This document shows positions 1 to 8,641 of a DNA stretch of 64,000 nt, in pieces. Position 1 is the stretch's first letter; every line of letters begins with the position of its first letter. The notes beneath the pieces were generated by a model that worked only from the letters and a program-made list of their open reading frames with translations, had not been told where the DNA came from and did not search any database. The stretch is from contig JAJFJQ010000062.1 in NCBI GenBank assembly GCA_021773835.1, positions 124,001 to 188,000 of the forward strand, written 5' to 3'. The stretch is from Gammaproteobacteria bacterium (lineage in GTDB: Bacteria; Pseudomonadota; Gammaproteobacteria; Ga0077536). The translations under genes were made by a program, and so were the position numbers.

Positions 1-1
1 G

Positions 2-1300
2 TCGTTGATGACGGTGATTTGTCTGTTGTTGTTTGTTGGCGCTATGGGTAAATCGGCCCAGGTTCCATTACATGTTTGGTTACCCGACTCCATGGAAGGG
101 CCTACGCCGATTTCTGCATTGATCCACGCAGCGACGATGGTGACTGCAGGGATTTTCATGGTTGCCCGGATGTCACCGTTGTTTGAACTCTCAACGACCG
201 CCTTGTCGGTGGTGCTCGTGATCGGTGCGATCACAGCATTTTTTATGGGGTTATTGGGGCTGGTCCAAAACGATATCAAACGCGTGGTCGCCTATTCGAC
301 ATTATCGCAATTGGGCTACATGACGGTTGCCCTCGGCGCATCTGCATACTCCGCCGCGATTTTCCATTTAATGACGCATGCGTTTTTCAAAGCACTCCTA
401 TTTCTTGCCGCGGGCTCGGTAATTATTGGTATGCATCATGAGCAAGACATGCGCAAGATGGGCGGGTTGCGAAAGTACATGCCGATCACTTGGATCACCT
501 GCCTGATTGGGTCGTTCGCGCTGATCGGATTTCCGGGTACCGCAGGATTCTTTTCTAAAGATGCGATTATCGAAGCCGTACACGCATCGACCACGCCGGG
601 GGCGACCTTGGGCTACCTCGCATGCCTCTTCGGTGTATTTATTACAGCGCTATATTCGTTCCGATTAGTGTTCTTGGTTTTTCACGGTGAGTCACGAATG
701 GATGAGGATACCGCTTCGCATGTGCACGAGACACCGGCGGTTGTTTGGGGGCCGCTGGTCGCGCTGGCGATACCCTCGGTGATAATCGGTGCGATTGCGA
801 TTGAGCCGATGCTATTTGGCGATTACTTTGGCAGCAGTATTTATGTCGATCCCGAGAACGACGTGTTGGCACGGGTCGGTGAAGACTACCATGGTGTTTT
901 GGGCTTTATTTGGCATGGAATCTGGCAAAAGCCATTTTGGTTTGCCACGGCCGGGGTAGTAGTAGCCTGGTACTGTTACCTGCGGCGCCCGGATATTCCA
1001 CGCCGCATTGCCGAGCGCACCTCACTCGTACACCGCATGCTGGTCAACAAATACGGATTCGATGTCTTTAATGATTGGTTTTTCGCCGGCGGCGCCAGAG
1101 GTACGGGACGTTTGCTGTGGCAGATTGGTGACGTTGGCTTGATCGACGGGATAGTGGTTAACGGTTCGGCGAAGTTTGTCGGCTGGTGGTCTGGGGTCCT
1201 TCGTCACATTCAGTCCGGATATTTATACCACTATGCATTTGCCATGATCCTAGGACTGCTCGCGCTGCTCGCGGTATTTGTTCATCGCGTAGCAGGGTAA
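2..1300 (+). CDS. nuoL: NADH-quinone oxidoreductase subunit L, C-terminal part (5' end outside window)
   Basis: Membrane antiporter-like subunit at the distal end of the complex I arm, involved in proton pumping coupled to NADH:ubiquinone oxidoreduction. The reading frame is open from base 2, so the start lies upstream; about 430 residues remain of the usual roughly 610-650. The conserved K-S-A-Q-V-P-L-H-x-W-L-P-D segment and the following E-G-P-T-P-x-S-A-L-I-H motif of the proton channel are at the left edge. Many hydrophobic helices follow, including the C-terminal lateral-helix region. nuoM begins 19 bases downstream on the same strand, which fits the standard nuoLMN order. Confidence 0.97.
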   Translation, partial: SLMTVICLLLFVGAMGKSAQVPLHVWLPDSMEGPTPISALIHAATMVTAGIFMVARMSPLFELSTTALSVVLVIGAITAFFMGLLGLVQNDIKRVVAYSTLSQLGYMTVALGASAYSAAIFHLMTHAFFKALLFLAAGSVIIGMHHEQDMRKMGGLRKYMPITWITCLIGSFALIGFPGTAGFFSKDAIIEAVHASTTPGATLGYLACLFGVFITALYSFRLVFLVFHGESRMDEDTASHVHETPAVVWGPLVALAIPSVIIGAIAIEPMLFGDYFGSSIYVDPENDVLARVGEDYHGVLGFIWHGIWQKPFWFATAGVVVAWYCYLRRPDIPRRIAERTSLVHRMLVNKYGFDVFNDWFFAGGARGTGRLLWQIGDVGLIDGIVVNGSAKFVGWWSGVLRHIQSGYLYHYAFAMILGLLALLAVFVHRVAG

Positions 1301-1319
1301 CAATAAACTGTAGAGAAAC

Positions 1320-2843
1320 ATGCTAGCCGACCTTCCACTCCTTAGTCTGTGCGTTTGGGTTCCGATCATCGGTGGTCTGTGGGTGATATTTGCCGGTAGT
1401 CGCGTGCCGGCCTATGCAGTGCGCAACGACGCGCTGTTTATTTCGATGCTGAGCTTCGGTCTGACGCTATTGTTGTGGCGTGATTTCGACAATGGTGTCG
1501 CGGCTATGCAATTCACCGAGAAGCTGAACTGGATCGCGCCGTTCGATATTTTCTATCACATCGGCATAGACGGAATTGCCTTGCCGTTGATCTTGCTGAC
1601 ATCGTTCACAACGGTTTTGATCGTTCTTGCCGCTTGGGAAGTTATCACCGATCGGATCAACCAATATATGGGCGCCTTCTTGATCCTCGAAGGATTGATG
1701 ATCGGGGTATTTAGCGCGCTCGATGCGGTTTTGTTCTACGTGTTCTGGGAAGCGATGCTGATCCCGATGTTTTTAATCATTGGCATATGGGGCGGGCCAC
1801 GACGAGTCTATGCGACGATAAAGTTTTTTCTCTACACGTTTCTGGGATCCGTATTCATGCTGGTCGCGTTGCTGTACTTATATCAACAGACCAACGGTAG
1901 TTTCGCGATATCGGACATGCATGCAGTCTTACTTAGCTTGCCGCAGCAAAAATGGATCTTTGTCGCCTTCCTGCTGGCGTTTGCGGTGAAAGTGCCGATG
2001 TGGCCGGTGCACACTTGGCTTCCTGATGCGCATGTTGAAGCGCCGACCGGTGGCTCGGTGGTGTTGGCGGCGGTGATGCTAAAAATGGGCGGCTACGGGT
2101 TTGTCCGCTTCAGCTTGCCGATTGCGCCGGATGCGGCCGCGAGTCTTAATGGTTTGATGATCGGACTGTCATTGATCGCGATCGTCTACATTGGATTTGT
2201 TGCGCTAGCGCAAGAAGATATGAAAAAACTCATTGCGTACTCGTCAATTTCACATATGGGTTTCGTCACCCTAGGGTTTTTCGTTTGTTTCCAAATATTC
2301 GCTAAGACGGGAAATTGGACCGATGCAGCCATGGGGATCGAGGGCGGCATGGTGCAAATGATCTCCCATGGATTCATTTCTGCCGCACTCTTTCTTTGTG
2401 TTGGGGTTATGTACGACCGTGTTCATAGCCGCCAGATTGGTGACTACGGCGGCGTTGTCAATACGATGCCGAAATTTGCGGCGTTCATGATGTTGTTTGC
2501 CATGGCAAACGCGGGCTTGCCCGGGACGTCCGGCTTCGTCGGTGAATTTTTGGTGATTCTAAGTGCCTTCAAGGCGTCGTTCTGGTTTGCCTTCTTTGCC
2601 GCGACAACGTTAATTTTGGGCGCAGCCTACACCCTATGGATGTATAAGCGGGTGATATTTGGTGAAATTACAAATGCGGCGGTGAAGTCTTTGGAAGACA
2701 TCTCGACGCGAGAGCACACCATCCTACTTGCACTTGCCATCCCGGTGTTGATATTGGGCGTGTGGCCAGCCCCCTTGCTGGACATGATGCATGCGACGAT
2801 TGCCCAGTTAGTCGAACAACTGGCGAACTCAAAATTGCCGTAA
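1320..2843 (+). CDS. nuoM: NADH-quinone oxidoreductase subunit M
   Basis: Second antiporter-like membrane subunit of complex I, 507 residues, a normal length for NuoM. The essential glutamate motif F-W-E-A-M-L-I-P-M-F is present near residue 143. The helix 7/8 region reads V-K-V-P-M-W-P-V-H-T-W-L-P-D-A-H-V-E-A-P-T. About 13-14 hydrophobic segments span the chain. The gene sits between nuoL and nuoN with short gaps (19 and 7 bases), so the three are almost certainly one transcript. Confidence 0.97.
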   Translation: MLADLPLLSLCVWVPIIGGLWVIFAGSRVPAYAVRNDALFISMLSFGLTLLLWRDFDNGVAAMQFTEKLNWIAPFDIFYHIGIDGIALPLILLTSFTTVLIVLAAWEVITDRINQYMGAFLILEGLMIGVFSALDAVLFYVFWEAMLIPMFLIIGIWGGPRRVYATIKFFLYTFLGSVFMLVALLYLYQQTNGSFAISDMHAVLLSLPQQKWIFVAFLLAFAVKVPMWPVHTWLPDAHVEAPTGGSVVLAAVMLKMGGYGFVRFSLPIAPDAAASLNGLMIGLSLIAIVYIGFVALAQEDMKKLIAYSSISHMGFVTLGFFVCFQIFAKTGNWTDAAMGIEGGMVQMISHGFISAALFLCVGVMYDRVHSRQIGDYGGVVNTMPKFAAFMMLFAMANAGLPGTSGFVGEFLVILSAFKASFWFAFFAATTLILGAAYTLWMYKRVIFGEITNAAVKSLEDISTREHTILLALAIPVLILGVWPAPLLDMMHATIAQLVEQLANSKLP

Positions 2844-2850
2844 TAAAACT

Positions 2851-4287
2851 ATGACTGATTTGTGGCTCATCATTCCGGAACTATCGTTGCTTACCTTGGC
2901 ATGCGGTGTGCTGCTGATTGACGTCTTCCGTGGCCATGACTCAAATGCGGTCACGTTTTGGGCTGCAATATTTAGCGTCCTCGCCGTACTTGCACTGATG
3001 GCATTGTATTTTCCCGACGGTTCGACAATTGCATTTTTTGGCACCGTTAAGATCGACCCAATGGGCACGGTCCTCAAGGCCTTTGCATTGGCGCTTGTGC
3101 TGATGTCGTTTTTTTTCGCGCGCGATTATTTCGGCAAGAACCAGGAGCATTTCTCGGAATTTTACATTCTGGCGATGTTCGCCACGATCGGAATGCTGGT
3201 TCTGATTTCGGCGAATAGCCTGCTTACGGTATACCTTGGCCTAGAACTCTTATCGCTGTCTTTGTATTCGATGGTGGCAATGAATAGGGATTCTGCGCAG
3301 TCCTCCGAAGCCGCTATGAAGTATTTCATCCTTGGCGCACTGGCTTCCGGCATGCTGCTATACGGGATTTCAATGTTGTACGGGGTGAGCGGCACACTGC
3401 AATTAGATCAGCTTGTCGCATACACCGAAATGGCTGACCAGCAGCGGATATTGATGGTGTTTGGGGTCGTGTTTGTCATTGTCGGTATTGCTTTTAAACT
3501 CGGGGTCGTCCCATTTCACATGTGGCTGCCCGATGTGTATCAAGGCGCGGCGACCCCCGTGACCTTGTTCATCGGAACCGCACCGAAACTAGCGGCGTTC
3601 GCGATGGCGGTTCGGATCCTGGCCGACGGATTACAGGGTTTGGCAGCCGAGTGGTCGAGCATGCTGATCATTTTGGCGGTATTGTCGATTTCTATTGGCA
3701 ATATCGTCGCCATCGCCCAGACCAATATAAAACGAATGTTGGCCTACTCAACGATTGCACACATGGGGTTTTTGCTGCTTGGCATACTCGCGGCCAGCAG
3801 TTCCGGTTATGCGTCGGCGATGTTTTATGTGATCGTCTATGCGCTTACCAGCATGGGTGCGTTCGGTACCGTAATCCTGCTGAGCCGATCGGATACCGAG
3901 GCGGACCAGATCACGGATTTCAGCGGGCTGGCCAAACGTAGCCCGTGGTTTGGTTTCATCATGTTAGTGCTAATGTTTTCGTTAGCCGGCGTACCACCAT
4001 TCGCAGGGTTCTGGGCAAAGTGGTATGTGTTGAAAGAAGTCGTTGCTGCTGGTTACGTGTGGTTGGCCGCGCTGGCGGTATTTTTTTCGATCATCGGCGC
4101 ATACTACTATTTGCGCATCGTCAAACTTATGTATTTCGACGATTCAAGCGACCCGCAGAGTCTGGTCGCGAGCCAGGACATGAAGCTAGTATTGAGCGTG
4201 AACGGTCTTGCTATATTCCTGCTCGGCGTACTGCCAGGGAGCCTGATGTCAATCTGCGTTATCGTAACGATCCCATATTCTGGTTAG
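2851..4287 (+). CDS. nuoN: NADH-quinone oxidoreductase subunit N
   Basis: Third antiporter-like subunit of complex I, 478 residues, typical for NuoN. It carries L-G-L-E-L-L-S-L-S-L-Y-S-M-V near residue 130 and K-L-G-V-V-P-F-H-M-W-L-P-D-V-Y-Q-G-A near residue 217, which are the family channel motifs. It is the last nuo gene; a 137-base gap with no clear coding content follows. The last dozen residues are less hydrophobic than in many homologues, but the length is normal, so I see no need to invoke a frameshift. Confidence 0.96.
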   Translation: MTDLWLIIPELSLLTLACGVLLIDVFRGHDSNAVTFWAAIFSVLAVLALMALYFPDGSTIAFFGTVKIDPMGTVLKAFALALVLMSFFFARDYFGKNQEHFSEFYILAMFATIGMLVLISANSLLTVYLGLELLSLSLYSMVAMNRDSAQSSEAAMKYFILGALASGMLLYGISMLYGVSGTLQLDQLVAYTEMADQQRILMVFGVVFVIVGIAFKLGVVPFHMWLPDVYQGAATPVTLFIGTAPKLAAFAMAVRILADGLQGLAAEWSSMLIILAVLSISIGNIVAIAQTNIKRMLAYSTIAHMGFLLLGILAASSSGYASAMFYVIVYALTSMGAFGTVILLSRSDTEADQITDFSGLAKRSPWFGFIMLVLMFSLAGVPPFAGFWAKWYVLKEVVAAGYVWLAALAVFFSIIGAYYYLRIVKLMYFDDSSDPQSLVASQDMKLVLSVNGLAIFLLGVLPGSLMSICVIVTIPYSG

Positions 4288-4424
4288 TTGGGGCCGGTAA
4301 ACGCGACTGTACATTTCCCCATATGACATCTGTTGGGGCAATAATGCGCCGGACTGTCGTATCCGCTGACCAAACACCTTAAAATTCGTGCCCAATCGGG
4401 CTCAACACTGAAGGAATCTCAAAA

Positions 4425-5801
4425 ATGCTCACCGATAACCGGGGATTAGCCATCACCTGTGCCAATCAGGCAGCGCTCGATGTCTATGAAGCCTCGCTGG
4501 ACGATGTGTGGAACTACCGCCTCAAGGCACCCAAGACACTGAAGGGCGCGTTCGAGCACGACCCTGATTTTCCCATGGCGCACATCCTGCGCGGGTACCT
4601 GCTATCAATGCTTGAATCGATCGTCGTACGACCGAAAATGCTTGCGGCCGTTGAGCACGTACGGGCGTATTTGGATGAATCACAGGTGCGTGAGCAATTA
4701 CACGCCGACGCTTTGGAGGCGCTTGCGCAAGGTGACACAAGGCGCTCGTGCGAGTGTTGGGAGGCGATATTGGCGAGTTACCCGCATGATCTACTGGCGC
4801 TGAAAATGCACCATCATCAAAGTTTTTGGACTGGTCAAAGCTACGTAATTCGAAACACTGTAACGGGCGTATACGACGCTTGGGATGCGTCGATACCGGG
4901 CTTTAGCGTGGTTCTCGGGATGATGTGCTTCGCCTTTGAAGAATGCGGTGACTACGTGCGGGCTGAACATTATGGCCGTCGTTCGCTAGACATGAACGGC
5001 GAGGACCTTTGGGCGGTCCATGCGGTCGCCCATGTCTTAGAGATGCAAGGTCGCATCGAGGAAGGCATTACCTTGCTCGACCGCGACCCGACCGACTGGG
5101 CAGATCGAAACCCCTTTCAAGGCCATAATTGGTGGCATTTGGCATTGTTTGCCCTCGAAAAAGGTGACTATGATTTTGCGTTAAAGATATACGATGAACG
5201 CGTTATTACCTCGAACACGGAATTTTTCCTCGACATACAGAACGGTTCGTCACTACTGAAACGCCTTGAATTACTTGGGGTTGACGTCGGTGATCGGTGG
5301 GATGGCTTAGTCGAATATGCCGAACGGCAGACCGATGATCACGTTTTGTCGTTCACCGATCTGCATAGTTGTATGGCTCTTGCTGCCGCCCATAAGGACG
5401 AGGCAATCGATCGATTTCTCTCATCGCTCCGATCGTTCGCCGATACCCCAGATAACTATTGCGCGTCGATAACAAACGATATTGTTATCCCAATGTGCGA
5501 CGGGATTGTGGCATTTGAGGCGCAAGACTACGCCGGAGCAGTCGATTGCCTATGGCCGCTGCGGGAGCGATGGAGTCCCATTGGGGGCAGCCATGCACAA
5601 CGCGATATTTTCACGCAGATGTTAATTGAAGCCGCGATCAAGGCCGAACAATTTGATCGCGCACGAACTTTATTGTCGCAACGCCTAACGGTAAAACCGA
5701 ACAGTGTTGGTGGGTGGCGCAAATATGCGGATGTTTTGAATGCAATCGGGGCGGGCGAGAAAGCAAAAATGGCTTCGCTACGGGCGCAAAGTATTCACTA
5801 G
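4425..5801 (+). CDS. TPR-repeat protein of the TTC38 type
   Basis: A 458-residue soluble protein with no signal peptide or membrane segment. It is built from helical tetratricopeptide-like repeats and resembles tetratricopeptide repeat protein 38 (TTC38), a family found in animals and many bacteria. Recognisable family features are the region around H-I-L-R-G-Y near residue 53, the A-V-H-A-V-A-H-V-L-E-M-Q-G segment near residue 198 and the G-H-N-W-W-H motif near residue 230. The last two resemble metal- or ligand-binding histidine clusters. A GAAGGA Shine-Dalgarno lies 9 bases before the ATG. The stop is 12 bases before the acyl-CoA dehydrogenase homologue, so they are probably co-transcribed. 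The molecular function is unknown to me. Confidence 0.75.
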   Translation: MLTDNRGLAITCANQAALDVYEASLDDVWNYRLKAPKTLKGAFEHDPDFPMAHILRGYLLSMLESIVVRPKMLAAVEHVRAYLDESQVREQLHADALEALAQGDTRRSCECWEAILASYPHDLLALKMHHHQSFWTGQSYVIRNTVTGVYDAWDASIPGFSVVLGMMCFAFEECGDYVRAEHYGRRSLDMNGEDLWAVHAVAHVLEMQGRIEEGITLLDRDPTDWADRNPFQGHNWWHLALFALEKGDYDFALKIYDERVITSNTEFFLDIQNGSSLLKRLELLGVDVGDRWDGLVEYAERQTDDHVLSFTDLHSCMALAAAHKDEAIDRFLSSLRSFADTPDNYCASITNDIVIPMCDGIVAFEAQDYAGAVDCLWPLRERWSPIGGSHAQRDIFTQMLIEAAIKAEQFDRARTLLSQRLTVKPNSVGGWRKYADVLNAIGAGEKAKMASLRAQSIH

Positions 5802-5813
5802 AAGGAAGCCTCC

Positions 5814-7055
5814 ATGTACTACGGCTTATCTCAGGCACAAATAGATCTGCAAAAACGCGCGCGCGAGATCGCGAACGAGCTTATCGCGCCAAACGCAGCC
5901 GACGTTGACCGCAGCGAACAATATCCCTGGGATAATGTGAATGCGCTGCGAGACGCCGGCTTTATGGGAATGACCATACCGACGCGACACGGTGGCGCTG
6001 GGCTGAGTTTCCTCGACGCGGTGCTGGTCATTGAAGAAATGGCGAAGGTGTGTGGGGTAACTGGCCGTATTGCGGTCGAAGCGAATATGGGCGCGATCTC
6101 CGCTGTCATGTATTACGGCTCCGACGAGCAGCGCCAGCTTGCGGCCGAGCTCGTCCTAGGCGGAGATAAGCCGGCGATTTGCATTACCGAGCCCGATGCC
6201 GGTAGCGCCGCATCTGAAATGACGACGCGTGCCGACAAGCGTGGAAATCAATACGTTCTGAATGGTAAAAAGCACTGGATCACGGGCGGCGGTGTGTCGC
6301 GTTTCCATCTTATATTTGCACGGGTGTTCGATGAATCCGGTACTGAATGTGGTATCGGGGGCTTTATCGCGATCCGTGACGAGGACCAAGGCCTTGAAGT
6401 CGGCAAGCGCGAACCCACCATGGGGCTGCGAGGGATCCCTGAAACGGAGATCTTGTTTAATGATCTGGTAATCGATGAACGCCGTGTGTTGCTGCCGCCC
6501 TCTGGATTCAAGCACGGATTCGGCGATTTAATGAATGCCTACAACGCGCAACGCGTTGGTGCCGCCACCGTGGCCTTGGGTTTGGCCGCCGGTGCCTACG
6601 AACGCGGCCGCGACTATACCTTGGAGCGCGAACAGTTCGGCCGGCCAATCGCCGAATTCCAAGGATTGCAATGGATGCTCGCCGATATGAGTACGCAACT
6701 CGAAGCGGCGCGCCTGATGATTTATAGTGCGGCACGTTCACGTGGCGTCAACGACTCGCCGTTTCCTGATGCAAATGCGGCAGCCCAAGCGAAACTGTTT
6801 GCCTCGGAGATGGCGATCAAAGTGACTAACGATGCGTTGCAATTGTTTGGTGCCAAAGGCTATTCGCGCAATACGCCATTGGAGCGCATCGTGCGCGACG
6901 CACGTATGTTTACTATTGGTGGTGGTACCGCACAGATTCTTCGGACCGTTATTGCCACGCGGATCCTCGATCGGAAATTCCCGCAATCGCGTGACGGTTA
7001 CACAAAGTCTGCCGCGTCTCAGATCTCGGAAAAACCAAATTTGAAGGCCGTGTAG
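5814..7055 (+). CDS. acyl-CoA dehydrogenase superfamily protein, probable 3-sulfinopropionyl-CoA desulfinase type
   Basis: 413-residue flavoprotein of the acyl-CoA dehydrogenase fold: helical N-domain, middle beta domain with C-I-T-E-P-D-A-G-S near residue 123, and C-terminal helices with E-Q-F-G-R-P. The usual catalytic base is missing at both known positions. The Y-E-G-T motif of most family members reads I-G-G-G-T here, and the isovaleryl-CoA-dehydrogenase-type position reads A-Q246-R instead of L-E-R. From memory, the Acd desulfinase of Advenella mimigardefordensis, which releases sulfite from 3-sulfinopropionyl-CoA, has a glutamine at this position and an essential arginine near residue 84. 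This protein has Arg85 and Gln246. A GAAGGA ribosome site precedes the ATG. If not a desulfinase, it is an acyl-CoA dehydrogenase with altered chemistry. Confidence 0.8.
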   Translation: MYYGLSQAQIDLQKRAREIANELIAPNAADVDRSEQYPWDNVNALRDAGFMGMTIPTRHGGAGLSFLDAVLVIEEMAKVCGVTGRIAVEANMGAISAVMYYGSDEQRQLAAELVLGGDKPAICITEPDAGSAASEMTTRADKRGNQYVLNGKKHWITGGGVSRFHLIFARVFDESGTECGIGGFIAIRDEDQGLEVGKREPTMGLRGIPETEILFNDLVIDERRVLLPPSGFKHGFGDLMNAYNAQRVGAATVALGLAAGAYERGRDYTLEREQFGRPIAEFQGLQWMLADMSTQLEAARLMIYSAARSRGVNDSPFPDANAAAQAKLFASEMAIKVTNDALQLFGAKGYSRNTPLERIVRDARMFTIGGGTAQILRTVIATRILDRKFPQSRDGYTKSAASQISEKPNLKAV

Positions 7056-7130
7056 CCACTAGTAGGATTATTAATAGACCAAACTGTTTTCAAATTCATC
7101 AGCACGCCCTGAATCTAAAAGAGAATTAAT

Positions 7131-8354
7131 ATGTCAGCCGTATCTAGCTCCGCACAATCGACTATCAAGAAAATGACCAACCCATTCAAGTGGGATGACC
7201 CGTTTTTACTCGAGGCCGACCTCAGTGACGAAGAGCGGTTGGTGCAAGCAACTGCGAAAAAATTTGCCCAAGAGAAATTGCAGCCACGGGTATTGAATGA
7301 CTTCCGTAACGAGTCGTTCGATCGTGAAATCATGCGCGGGTTGGGTGAACTCGGCTTGCTCGGGGTCACCTTGCCCGAGAAGTACGGGTGCGCCGAACTT
7401 GGATACGTGTGCTATGGCTTAATTGCGCGCGAGATCGAGCGAGTAGATTCGGGGTATCGCTCGGCCGCTAGCGTGCAATCATCGCTTGTAATGCATCCGA
7501 TTAATGCCTATGGCAGTGAGGCGCAACGCGAGAAGTTTTTACCGAAACTTGCAAGCGGTGAGTGGGTCGGCTGTTTCGGTTTGACCGAACCGGACCACGG
7601 GTCCGATGCTGGCTCGATGAAGTCACGCGCGAAATCGGTAAGCGGTGGTTACCAACTCGTCGGCAACAAGATGTGGATTTCAAACTCACCGATCGCCGAT
7701 GTCATGGTTGTTTGGGCCAAAGATGATGAGGGTGTGATCCGGGGATTTATCCTTGAGCGCGGCATGAAGGGCCTGTCGACACCAAAGATCGAGGGTAAAT
7801 TGTCCATGCGCGCCTCAACCACCGGCGAGATAGTGATGGATGAAGTCTTTGTCCCCGAGGAGAACAAATTACCCAACGCGCGCGGCTTGGGCGGGCCGTT
7901 CGGGTGTTTAAACAGCGCGCGATACGGTATTTCTTGGGGTGCGATGGGGGCGGCAGAAGCGTGCTGGCACGCGGCACGCAACTACACGCTTGAGCGCAGC
8001 CAGTTTGGCCGTCCGCTCGCCGCAAACCAGTTGATTCAGAAAAAGCTCGCCGATATGCAAACCGAGATCACATTAGGGCTCAATGCATCATTGCGCGTTG
8101 GGCGCTTGATCGAACGTGGCGAAGGCGCGGCTGAGATGATCTCGATGGTGAAACGTAACAACGCCGGTAAGGCTTTAGACATTGCGCGCGCAGCACGCGA
8201 TATGCACGGCGGTAACGGCGTATCGGATGAATTTCACGTTATCCGTCATATGCTCAATCTTGAGTCCGTGAACACCTACGAGGGAACGCATGACGTGCAC
8301 GCGCTGATCCTCGGCCGAGCGCAAACCGGGATTCAGGCTTTTACGGGCGGCTGA
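7131..8354 (+). CDS. gcdH: glutaryl-CoA dehydrogenase
   Basis: FAD enzyme that oxidises and decarboxylates glutaryl-CoA to crotonyl-CoA in lysine and tryptophan degradation. At 407 residues it has the bacterial GcdH length. Diagnostic features are the substrate-carboxylate arginine in [13 protein letters not shown], the [15 protein letters not shown] flavin segment, and the catalytic glutamate (about residue 384) in N-T-Y-E-G-T-H-D. The ending G-R-A-x-T-G-I-Q-A-F is also characteristic. Unlike the preceding paralogue it keeps the catalytic base. The 75-base gap upstream leaves open whether it has its own promoter. Confidence 0.95.
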   Translation: MSAVSSSAQSTIKKMTNPFKWDDPFLLEADLSDEERLVQATAKKFAQEKLQPRVLNDFRNESFDREIMRGLGELGLLGVTLPEKYGCAELGYVCYGLIAREIERVDSGYRSAASVQSSLVMHPINAYGSEAQREKFLPKLASGEWVGCFGLTEPDHGSDAGSMKSRAKSVSGGYQLVGNKMWISNSPIADVMVVWAKDDEGVIRGFILERGMKGLSTPKIEGKLSMRASTTGEIVMDEVFVPEENKLPNARGLGGPFGCLNSARYGISWGAMGAAEACWHAARNYTLERSQFGRPLAANQLIQKKLADMQTEITLGLNASLRVGRLIERGEGAAEMISMVKRNNAGKALDIARAARDMHGGNGVSDEFHVIRHMLNLESVNTYEGTHDVHALILGRAQTGIQAFTGG

Positions 8355-8398
8355 TCGACAAGATTGGCGAGCGAATTCTAGTATCCGTGCTGATTCGG

Positions 8399-8494
8399 TT
8401 AAATCTTTCCAAGCGCGATGGCGAGCATTGTCAGCGAAATGCAAGACACCGCAACAATACCGACGATCATCGAGACGGTTAGGACTATTTCCAT
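8399..8494 (-). CDS. 31-residue single-span membrane peptide, putatively FNR-controlled
   Basis: Short reading frame: an ATG at 8494 on the minus strand, preceded 7 bases upstream by a good Shine-Dalgarno (AACGAGG), and a TAA at 8399-8401. The peptide begins M-E-I-V-L-T-V and ends A-I-A-L-G-K-I. Almost every residue between is hydrophobic, so it should form one transmembrane helix. A perfect FNR-type palindrome lies 63 bases upstream of the start. The combination of ribosome site, helix and regulator box argues for a real gene, perhaps a small subunit or regulator of a membrane complex, as known for CydX- or CcoQ-like peptides. I do not recognise its family. It lies convergent to gcdH. Confidence 0.55.
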   Translation of the reverse strand: MEIVLTVSMIVGIVAVSCISLTMLAIALGKI

Positions 8495-8556
8495 GGTAAA
8501 CCTCGTTAGATATTTCGGATTTACCAGTTAAGCTAATCTGATCGGCTCTGGACCAT

Positions 8557-8570
8557 TTGATCTAGATCAA
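8557..8570 (-). promoter_or_regulatory. perfect FNR/Anr box (TTGAT-CTAG-ATCAA)
   Basis: The 14-base palindrome matches the FNR/Anr/CRP-family consensus TTGAT-N4-ATCAA at all ten defined positions. If it acts as a class II activator site centred near -41.5, transcription towards the 31-residue peptide would start near 8522. A TAGCTT hexamer on the minus strand at 8530-8535 is then suitably placed as a weak -10. It could instead serve psd only if transcription ran the other way around, which the gene orientation does not favour. Binding is inferred from the sequence only. Confidence 0.6.
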
Positions 8571-8641
8571 GAATTCACTTCAGTGCGCATGGGCTCAGTC
8601 GACGGACGCTGGGCCAATGCCCAGCGTGTCGATGAATCGAG

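Noticed and set aside
4200-4287. Possible frameshift at the end of nuoN
   Set aside because: The C-terminus is slightly unusual, but the total length of 478 residues is normal and no continuing homologous frame was found downstream.
3522-4382. Two long plus-strand frames overlapping nuoN in another frame
   Set aside because: nuoN is unambiguous over the full length, and these frames have arginine-rich, low-complexity composition typical of out-of-frame translation.
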